From: CALAED01 sp937891035
Lineage (GTDB): Bacteria; Actinomycetota; Actinomycetes; Streptosporangiales; Streptosporangiaceae
DNA: 8,422 nt
Direction: 5' to 3'
Assembly: GCA_035642125.1 (NCBI GenBank)
Contig: DASQSZ010000245.1
Location: 1 to 8,422, forward strand
The notes under the pieces are model-generated. The model saw nothing but the letters and a program-made list of their open reading frames with translations, did not search any database and was not told the origin of the DNA. Both the position numbers and the translations under genes were made by a program. Positions within the stretch are counted from its first letter, which is position 1; each line of letters begins with the position of its first letter. Shown one piece after another: positions 1 through 5,410 of this stretch.

Positions 1-372
1 GGGGTGCGGCTGCCGGTGCCCGAGACGGCCGCCGGGCTGGTCGCGCCCGGCGATGAGTTGGTCGTCGGCATCCGCCCCGAGTATCTGGCCGCGGCCGATC
101 ATGATCAAGATGGCATCGAGGGCTGGGTCTCGATCGTCGAGAACCTGGGCACGTCCTCGTTGGTGACCCTGACGACGGCCGGGCCGAACGTACAGGTGAC
201 GGTGGCTGAAGGACACGAACCGGCGCTCGGTGCGGCGATGCGGGTGCGCCCGCAGCCGGGCCGGATGCTGGTCTACCGGGCCGAAGGAGGAGAGCTTATC
301 GACGCCGGCCACGCCGATGGCGCTAGCCGCGGCGACCGTGCCGCCGATATCGACGCGGCGGGCCGCCCGTGA
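1..372 (+). CDS. ABC transporter ATP-binding protein, C-terminal fragment (TOBE region)
   Basis: This is the 3' end of a gene whose start lies left of the window; the frame is open from base 1 to the TGA at 370-372. What remains is the OB-fold/TOBE-type tail found after the nucleotide-binding domain of MalK/UgpC-like importers: the VGIRPEYL motif, then VSIVENLG (the usual 'v.vvE.lG' strand) and a closing stretch ending in GRMLVYRAEGGEL. In this family the ATPase powers uptake of sugars or related solutes from the cytoplasmic face, and the TOBE part contributes to regulation and dimer contacts. Walker A, Walker B and signature motifs lie outside the window, so substrate cannot be judged. About 20 residues rich in Ala, Asp and Gly follow the TOBE core and look like a disordered tail. 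The gene converges with the next one, only 7 bp away. Confidence 0.85.
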   Translation, partial: GVRLPVPETAAGLVAPGDELVVGIRPEYLAAADHDQDGIEGWVSIVENLGTSSLVTLTTAGPNVQVTVAEGHEPALGAAMRVRPQPGRMLVYRAEGGELIDAGHADGASRGDRAADIDAAGRP

Positions 373-379
373 TCGCCGC

Positions 380-601
380 TCAGACCTTCGGCGGGTTGTC
401 TCCGTTGTAGAGGCGCTCGTTTGGCTGCCGCTGCCCGCCGCCGCGGCTCGCCATGAGGATCTGCAGGAGGAAGGTCGCGCCACCGGCGATCATGAGAATG
501 ACTCCGATCATCGGGAGGTCGACGGACTTGAGGTCTTCCTCGATCGCGAACCTGAGGATCGCCCCCGTTATGAGCAGGAAGACGCTGACCCCTACTCCCA
601 T
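380..601 (-). CDS. Small two-helix membrane protein, DUF6458 family
   Basis: A 73-residue protein with two hydrophobic segments, roughly residues 3-18 (GVSVFLLITGAILRFAI) and 27-49 (VDLPMIGVILMIAGGATFLLQIL), joined by a short acidic loop EEDLKS. The tail (SRGGGQRQPNERLYNGDNPPKV) is polar and basic. The pattern Met-Gly-Val-Gly, TM, EEDL-x-x-VDLP, TM matches small actinobacterial membrane proteins called DUF6458; their function is unknown. The ATG at 601 is preceded, reading the minus strand, by GGGAGGGGG (complement of 610-618) with 8 bases between, a strong ribosome-binding site that fixes the start. The gene is convergent with the ABC ATPase and lies downstream of the acyl-CoA dehydrogenase gene on the same strand, 161 bp away, so it probably has its own promoter. 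I do not assign a function. Confidence 0.85.
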   Translation of the reverse strand: MGVGVSVFLLITGAILRFAIEEDLKSVDLPMIGVILMIAGGATFLLQILMASRGGGQRQPNERLYNGDNPPKV

Positions 602-704
602 TCCATGTGCCCCCTCCCGGGACCGCCAAGCTCATGCCACGTTCAAGTAAACGCGTACCCAAGTGGTAACACTAGCCCGCATCTCCGACTGCGATCATGA
701 CGAA

Positions 705-729
705 CCGACCGCCGCGCGCATACGGTCGG
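705..729 (-). terminator. Hairpin downstream of the acyl-CoA dehydrogenase gene
   Basis: A perfect 7-bp stem, CCGACCG at 705-711 and CGGTCGG at 723-729, encloses an 11-base loop and starts about 33 bases past the dehydrogenase stop codon. There is no T-tract after it on the minus strand, so if it terminates transcription it would be the tract-less type common in actinomycetes. Position and symmetry support the call; function is inferred. Confidence 0.35.
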
Positions 730-762
730 CGGAGACGTACGTCAGGGCTCATCGCAAGGACG

Positions 763-2640
763 TCAAAACGCGGCTTCCGGGACGTCCATCAGGTCGCCCG
801 TCGTGGCTTCGGCGATCTTTCGTTCCGCGCTCAACCGCGGCAGGACCTCGGTGCAGAAGAACCGCGCCGCGGCCACCTTGCCGGTGTAGAAGGCCTGGTC
901 GGCCGCCCCGACCCCGTCGCCGGCCAGCTTGGTCAAGGCGATCTCGGCCTGCCGGCACAGCAGCCAGGCGACGATCAGATCGCCGAGCGCCATCAGCAGC
1001 CTGTTGGCGTTGAGGCCGGTCTTATAGATCTCGGCGGGCCGGTCCACGGACTCCAGCGCCCAGCCCGTCATCGCGGCGACGATGGCGTGCACGTCGTCGA
1101 GCGCGGCGGCGAGCAGCCCCCGCTCGGTCTTGAGCCGGCCGTTGCCCGCCTCGCTGTCGGCGAAGGCCTCGATCTCATCACCGAGGTGCCGCAGCGCCGC
1201 GCCGTTGTCCCGCAGGATCTTCCGGAAGAACAGGTCGAGCCCCTGAATCGAGGTGGTGCCTTCGTACAGCGAGTCGATCTTGGCGTCTCTGATGTACTGC
1301 TCGATCGGGTAATCCTGAAGGAATCCGGAGCCGCCGAGGGTCTGCAGCGCGTACGTGAGCATCTCGTACGCCCGTTCCGAACCGAAGCCCTTGACGATCG
1401 GCAGCAGCAGGTCGTTGATCTTCTCCGCCAGCGCGGCCGTCTCGTTCGTCGTGTTCGTCGCGGCTCCGCCGTCCGCCCGCCTCGCGTGCCGAGCGATCTC
1501 GATGGTGTCCTGGTACGACGCGGTCAACAGAACCAGCGCCCGCATGCCCTCCGCGTAGGCCTTCTGCAGCATCAGCATGCGGCGCACGTCCGGGTGGTGG
1601 GTGATCGTGACGCGCGGCGCGGTCTTGTCGGCCATCTGGGTCAGGTCGGCGCTTTGCACTCGCTCCTTCGCGTACGCGAGCGCGTTGAGGTATCCGGTCG
1701 ACAGCGTCGAGATCGCCTTGGTGCCCACCATCATCCGCGCGTGCTCAATGATCATGAACATCTGCTTGATGCCCTCGTGCACGCCGCCGACGAGGTAGCC
1801 GACCGCCGGGCGCCCGGGCTCGGCACCGAAGGTGAGCTCGCAGGTCGCCGAGGCCTTGAGGCCCATCTTCTGCTCGACGTTGGTGACGTGGACGCCGTTG
1901 CGTTCGCCGAGTTCGCCCGTCTCGACGTCCACCAGATACTTCGGCACGACGAACATGGACAGACCCTTGGTACCGGGGCCGTGCCCCTCCGGGCGGGCCA
2001 GCACGTAGTGCAGGATGTTCTCGGTCATGTCGTGCTCGGCGCTGGTGATGAAGCGCTTGACACCCTCGATGTGCCAGCCGCCGTCCGGCCGGCGCACCGC
2101 CTTGGCTCGACCGGCGCCCACGTCGGAGCCGGCGTCCGGCTCGGTCAGCACCATGGTGGCGCCCCATCGCCGGTCGATCGCCAGCTCGGCCAGCCGCCGC
2201 TGCTCCGGGGTGCCGATCCGCCACAGCAACTGCGCGAACGACGGTCCGCCCGCGTACATCCACACGGCCGGGTTGGCGCCGAGGATCAGTTCGGCGACGG
2301 CCCAGTGCAACGTGCGCGGCGCGTTCATGCCGCCCAGCTCGGCGGGCAGCTCCAGCCGCCACCACTCCGCCTCGTCAAAGTAGGCGGCGAAGGATCTGCG
2401 GAGGCTCTCGGGGGTCGTCACCGTGTGCGTCTTCGGATCGAAGCGGGGCGGGTGGCGGTCGGCGTCCTCGAAGGACTCCGCGAGCACGCCCGTGGCCAGC
2501 CTGTTCACCTCGTCGAGGACGCTGCGCGCGGTGTCGGCGTCAAGCTCGGTGTACGGCCCGGTGCCGAGGACATCTTGGCGGTTGAACATCTCGAAGAGGT
2601 TGAACTCGAGGTCCCGGAGGTTGCTCTTGTAGTGCCCCAT
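763..2640 (-). CDS. Acyl-CoA dehydrogenase, FadE5-like
   Basis: A 625-residue flavoenzyme that would form the 2,3-trans double bond of acyl-CoA thioesters in the first step of fatty-acid beta-oxidation. The N-terminus MGHYKSNLRDLEFNLFEMF is the extension typical of the long, roughly 600-residue FadE5-type enzymes. The middle domain shows MVLTEPDAGSD at 163-173 (flavin/substrate strand), and the C-terminal helical domain shows LGGSGF at 435-440 and SLYEGTTSIQG, in which Glu460 aligns with the catalytic base. A further C-terminal helical domain (about 480-610) is usual for this subgroup. Length agrees with the family (mycobacterial FadE5 is about 611). The ATG at 2640 has AAAGGG (complement of 2649-2654) at a spacing of 8. 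Upstream lie a promoter and two operator-like palindromes (separate entries). Chain-length preference cannot be read from sequence, though relatives accept a broad range. Confidence 0.93.
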   Translation of the reverse strand: MGHYKSNLRDLEFNLFEMFNRQDVLGTGPYTELDADTARSVLDEVNRLATGVLAESFEDADRHPPRFDPKTHTVTTPESLRRSFAAYFDEAEWWRLELPAELGGMNAPRTLHWAVAELILGANPAVWMYAGGPSFAQLLWRIGTPEQRRLAELAIDRRWGATMVLTEPDAGSDVGAGRAKAVRRPDGGWHIEGVKRFITSAEHDMTENILHYVLARPEGHGPGTKGLSMFVVPKYLVDVETGELGERNGVHVTNVEQKMGLKASATCELTFGAEPGRPAVGYLVGGVHEGIKQMFMIIEHARMMVGTKAISTLSTGYLNALAYAKERVQSADLTQMADKTAPRVTITHHPDVRRMLMLQKAYAEGMRALVLLTASYQDTIEIARHARRADGGAATNTTNETAALAEKINDLLLPIVKGFGSERAYEMLTYALQTLGGSGFLQDYPIEQYIRDAKIDSLYEGTTSIQGLDLFFRKILRDNGAALRHLGDEIEAFADSEAGNGRLKTERGLLAAALDDVHAIVAAMTGWALESVDRPAEIYKTGLNANRLLMALGDLIVAWLLCRQAEIALTKLAGDGVGAADQAFYTGKVAAARFFCTEVLPRLSAERKIAEATTGDLMDVPEAAF

Positions 2641-2658
2641 GACACCGGCCCTTTGTTC

Positions 2659-2672
2659 CTACTGGTCAGTAA
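2659..2672. promoter_or_regulatory. Operator-like inverted repeat just past the fadE-type promoter start
   Basis: The plus-strand sequence CTACTGGTCAGTAA has arms TACTG and CAGTA around a central GT, a compact 14-bp palindrome of the kind bound by TetR-family regulators of lipid catabolism. It lies immediately downstream of the predicted transcription start, where a bound repressor would block elongation or initiation. The regulator is not encoded in the window. Confidence 0.5.
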
Positions 2673-2680
2673 CATAAGTC

Positions 2681-2710
2681 ATTCTACCCGCCAGTAGCAA
2701 AATGCCTCAA
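2681..2710 (-). promoter_or_regulatory. Sigma-70-type promoter of the acyl-CoA dehydrogenase gene
   Basis: Reading the minus strand, TTGAGG (complement of 2705-2710) is followed after 18 bases by TAGAAT (complement of 2681-2686). These are close to the housekeeping consensus -35 and -10. Transcription would start near 2674, giving a leader of about 35 bases before the ATG at 2640. Two palindromes overlap or flank this promoter. Confidence 0.6.
2684..2697. promoter_or_regulatory. Second operator-like inverted repeat overlapping the -10/spacer
   Basis: The minus-strand sequence CTACTGGCGGGTAG matches the neighbouring site at 10 of 14 positions, with the first seven bases identical, and keeps the CTACTG...GTAG palindromic outline with one mismatch between arms. 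It covers part of the -10 hexamer and the spacer. Its start is 25 bp from that of the other site. Confidence 0.45.
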
Positions 2711-2714
2711 ACGT

Positions 2715-2736
2715 AGTGAGTGGCGCGTCTCACTCA
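2715..2736. repeat. Inverted repeat in the divergent dehydrogenase/methyltransferase region
   Basis: AGTGAGTG at 2715-2722 faces CTCACTCA at 2729-2736. Two registers pair perfectly over 6 bp: AGTGAG with CTCACT, and TGAGTG with CACTCA, each with an 8-base gap. It lies just upstream of the dehydrogenase -35 and about 40 bp upstream of the methyltransferase start, so it could be an operator for either gene. Confidence 0.35.
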
Positions 2737-2777
2737 GCGGACCGGCCGGCCCGGGCGACCGGTGTGACACTGGATCC

Positions 2778-3632
2778 GTGAGCGCCGCCCGCAGCACCGA
2801 GCTCGCCGAACTCGCCGACCGCTGGCGGGATGATCTCGCCGCCTGGGCCATCCCCGATGACATCTTGTCCGCGGTCACCGCCTCGCCATGGGGGCTGTCG
2901 GCCACGCTGTTCGCCCGCCGCGCCGACGCCGAGTCGCGCGCGCCGCGCGGGCCGTCGTACGAGCGTGCGCTCGAGGCGCTGCCGCCCGGCGGGTCGGTGC
3001 TCGACGTCGGCGCCGGCGCCGGGGCCGCCGGGCTGTCGCCGGCCGTCGCGCGGCGCGGCTCGGTGATCGCCGTCGATCTGTCCGCCGACATGCTCGACGA
3101 GCTGGCCGACCGCGCGGCGGCCCACGGCGTGCCATCACGTTGCGTGCGCGGCCGCTGGCCGGAAGTGGCCGGCCCGTCCTGCATCGCCGATGTCGCCGTA
3201 TGCAAGGACGTGATCTACAACGTGCCCGAGCTGCCCGCCTTCTTCGCCGCCCTCACCGCGCACGCCCGGCGCCGTGTCGTCGTCGAGCTCACCGAGCGGC
3301 ATCCACTGGCCCCGCTGAACCCGCTGTGGCTGCGGCTGCACGGGCTGTGGCGCCCGGAGCGACCGGTGGCGGGTGACGCGTACGCCATCGCCGCCGCGAT
3401 GGGGCTGCGGCCGCGAGCGGAACGCTGGACCCGTACGACGCACGGCCCGTACAGCACCTTCGACGATCTCGTCGATGTGGTCCGCATCCGGCTGTGCCTG
3501 CCCGCCGAACGCGCCGACGACGTGGCGGCGGCGCTGCGCGCGTTCGGCACCGATCCGGACGAGCCCTATCTGCCCGGCGCCCGGGACCGCCTCGCCATGA
3601 CCCTCTGGTGGCCGGGGCGCGCCGCCGCGTGA
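2778..3632 (+). CDS. Class I SAM-dependent methyltransferase
   Basis: A 284-residue cytoplasmic protein with a Rossmann-type methyltransferase fold. Motif I is VLDVGAGAGAAGLSPA starting near residue 74. The acidic end of strand 2 follows as VIAVDLSADML, with Asp100 expected to hold the ribose of SAM. The stretch ADVAVCKDVIYNVPELPAF near 137-155 corresponds to motif IV. About 70 N-terminal residues are helical and could form a substrate lid. The last 80 residues, with HGPYSTFDDLVDVVRIRLCLP, form a family-specific tail. The substrate is unknown. The GTG start has no good Shine-Dalgarno sequence upstream; GACACT at 2766-2771 would fit a -10 element for a leaderless transcript, but no -35 is evident. 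The gene is divergent from the dehydrogenase and is followed 52 bp later by the beta-helix membrane protein gene on the same strand, possibly in one transcript. Confidence 0.85.
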   Translation: MSAARSTELAELADRWRDDLAAWAIPDDILSAVTASPWGLSATLFARRADAESRAPRGPSYERALEALPPGGSVLDVGAGAGAAGLSPAVARRGSVIAVDLSADMLDELADRAAAHGVPSRCVRGRWPEVAGPSCIADVAVCKDVIYNVPELPAFFAALTAHARRRVVVELTERHPLAPLNPLWLRLHGLWRPERPVAGDAYAIAAAMGLRPRAERWTRTTHGPYSTFDDLVDVVRIRLCLPAERADDVAAALRAFGTDPDEPYLPGARDRLAMTLWWPGRAAA

Positions 3633-3684
3633 CCCCGGTGAGGTGGCTCGAAAGCCCTTACGCCACGGCGATCCGGGGCCTACG

Positions 3685-5364
3685 ATGACCGCGATCGATG
3701 CCGTGATCTCGATCGTCGAAAGGGTGCGGGCCGTGGCGCACAGCGCCGACACGTGGGGACGACTGATCGCCTGGCTCGCCGTTCAGCGCCGGCTCGCCGC
3801 CGCGGCGGCCCGTCGGCCGGATGGACTGGATCGTTCGGACGGAACAAATAGAACGGATAGAACGGATAGAACAGACGCCGGACCGCCTGGGCCAGTTGGA
3901 CCGCCCGGGCCACCCGGACCGGCCGAGCACGTGGATGCACCACCGGACCTGGAGCTGACCGAGCCGGAACGCAGGCTGTGGGCGGCCTACCCCACGGGCG
4001 AGCGGGTCGACGTCGGCTCCGCCGCTGATCGCACCGTCCGAGCCGAGGTGATCGCCCGGTTGCTGCTCGGCGCCCGCGCGCCCAGGCCGGGCCATGTGCC
4101 CGCCGTGCGGCTGCGGGGCGCGCGGATCGCCGGCTGTCTCGACGTCTCCGGCGGTACGGTCGGCTGCGAGCTGCGCCTGGAGGGCTGCGAGCTGGCGGAG
4201 GCCCCGGACTTCTCCAACGCCGAGGCCAGGCAGGTGCGGCTGAACGACTGCGTCCTACCGGGGTTCGACGGCGGCGGATTGCGCACGGACGGCTACCTCA
4301 GCCTGTCCGGATGCTTCGTCAATGGCCAGGTGAAGCTGGTGCGGGCCAGAATCACCGGCGGGTTCCGCATGAACGGCACCAAGATCACGAACTCCGGCGA
4401 CTGGGGCCTGTTCGCCGGGGCGCTGACCGTCGAGGCGGGCACGTACTGGCGAAAGGCGGAGATCATCGGCGGCGCCCGGCTCACCGGCGCGCGGATGGGC
4501 GGCGGCTTCTTCCTGTACGGCGCGATCCTGCACGCACCCGGCTTGGACGCGCTCGACGGCGGAAACATGATCGTCGAGGACGCGATGGAATGCAGCCGCG
4601 GCTTCACCGCCACCGGCTCCATCAAGCTGCGCGGCGCCCGCGTCAACGGCACGCTGTCCTTCGACCAGGCGACCGTGCACGCGCCGGGGGGCCGCGCGAT
4701 GCAATTGAGCCACATGCAGGTCGACGAGCTCATCCTCGCGTTGACCGAGGTGACCGGCGAGGTGTCGCTCGTGTATTCGCGGGTCGGGGTGCTGCTCGAC
4801 GGCCCGCGCAACTGGGCGGCCGAGCTGCGGCTGAACGGCCTGACCTACGAATCATTGCGCGGCGGCGAGGCAGCCGACCGCCTCAACTGGGTCAACCGGG
4901 ACCCCCGCGGCTTCCACGCGCAGCCGTACGAGCAACTGGCCGCCTGGTATCGCGGCGGCGGTCACGAGATCCTCGCGCGCCGGGCGCAGCTGGCCAAGCT
5001 ACGGGCGCGCCGCGCCACCCAGGGCTGGACGGCGCGGATGTGGAGCCGCCTGCTCGACCTCACGGTCGGGTACGGCTATCGCCCATCGCGGGCGGCCCTG
5101 TGGTTCGGGCTGCTGCTGGCGATCGGCACCGTGGTCTTCTCCCTCCACCCCCCGCATTCGATCAAGCCGGCGGACGAACGCCCGCACTTCAGCGCGTTCG
5201 CCTACACGCTCGACCTGCTCGTACCGATCAGCGCTTTCGGTCAACGCGACGCGTGGGATCCGGCCGGCTGGACGCAGTGGCTCGCCTACGGGCTGATCGG
5301 GGCCGGGTGGCTCCTCGCCAGCGCCTTGATCGCCGGTGTCACCCGGGTGCTGCGCCCGAATTAG
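3685..5364 (+). CDS. Beta-helix repeat membrane protein with two C-terminal TM helices (copy 1)
   Basis: A 559-residue protein, paralogous to the gene at 5410-7029. Residues 1-45 are helical. Residues 49-80 form a tripeptide-repeat linker. The shared region starts at ELTEPERRLWAAYPTGERVD (90-109). Residues 140-350 are a pentapeptide-like beta-helix with motifs of the RLxGARIxG type; units start at 214, 262 and 311, about 49 residues apart. A conserved linker (QPYEQLAAWYRGGGHEILARR, 413-433; YGYRPSRA, 463-470) leads to TM1 (about 470-487), HFSAFAYTLDLLVPISAFGQ (501-520) and TM2 (about 530-553). There is no signal peptide. Basic residues before TM1 suggest a cytoplasmic beta-helix. Relatives are often labelled 'membrane-associated oxidoreductase', but no cofactor motif is visible. 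The start is uncertain: ATG 3685 has GGGG six bases upstream, whereas the in-frame GTG at 3643 (14 residues longer) has a GGTGAG directly against it, too close to serve. Confidence 0.75.
   Translation: MTAIDAVISIVERVRAVAHSADTWGRLIAWLAVQRRLAAAAARRPDGLDRSDGTNRTDRTDRTDAGPPGPVGPPGPPGPAEHVDAPPDLELTEPERRLWAAYPTGERVDVGSAADRTVRAEVIARLLLGARAPRPGHVPAVRLRGARIAGCLDVSGGTVGCELRLEGCELAEAPDFSNAEARQVRLNDCVLPGFDGGGLRTDGYLSLSGCFVNGQVKLVRARITGGFRMNGTKITNSGDWGLFAGALTVEAGTYWRKAEIIGGARLTGARMGGGFFLYGAILHAPGLDALDGGNMIVEDAMECSRGFTATGSIKLRGARVNGTLSFDQATVHAPGGRAMQLSHMQVDELILALTEVTGEVSLVYSRVGVLLDGPRNWAAELRLNGLTYESLRGGEAADRLNWVNRDPRGFHAQPYEQLAAWYRGGGHEILARRAQLAKLRARRATQGWTARMWSRLLDLTVGYGYRPSRAALWFGLLLAIGTVVFSLHPPHSIKPADERPHFSAFAYTLDLLVPISAFGQRDAWDPAGWTQWLAYGLIGAGWLLASALIAGVTRVLRPN
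3829..3924 (+). repeat. Two adjoining 9-bp (tripeptide) repeat tracts within copy 1
   Basis: From 3829 to 3873 there are five 9-bp units encoding (D/N)-(R/G)-(S/T): DRS, DGT, NRT, DRT, DRT. The core is AGAACGGAT, and the stretch 3841-3876 is about 42 percent GC inside a gene near 70 percent. From 3880 to 3924 come five G-X-Y units, GPP GPV GPP GPP GPA, coded by alternating GGACCGCC- and GGGCCA-type nonamers. Both tracts keep the reading frame if units are gained or lost. The second, minus-strand copy lacks this segment. Confidence 0.8.
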
Positions 5365-5394
5365 TGTCCCCAGCGTGCCGCGTGTCTCAGGGTC

Positions 5395-5410
5395 GCCCGG
5401 TCATCCGGGC
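5395..5410. terminator. Hairpin between convergent paralogs, possible bidirectional terminator
   Basis: GCCCGG at 5395-5400 and CCGGGC at 5405-5410 form a perfect 6-bp stem with a TCAT loop. It sits in the 45-bp gap between two convergent genes, and its last base overlaps the minus-strand stop codon. No T-tract follows on either strand. The location between tail-to-tail genes suggests a shared terminator, but the stem is short. Confidence 0.4.

Noticed and set aside
640..690. GGGTAC on the minus strand as a SigB-like -10 for the DUF6458 gene
   Set aside because: No matching -35 at the required 14-16 bp spacing; the best candidate is 13 bp away and poor.
734..743. GACGTACGTC, a perfect 10-bp palindrome
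   Set aside because: It lies downstream of the dehydrogenase gene with no partner site or promoter; a 10-bp palindrome can occur by chance.
697..2697. Very long plus-strand open frame (666 codons)
   Set aside because: It is antisense to the acyl-CoA dehydrogenase, whose product has clear family motifs. The frame is open because of high GC, and the peptide is rich in Arg, Gly, Val and His without domain character.
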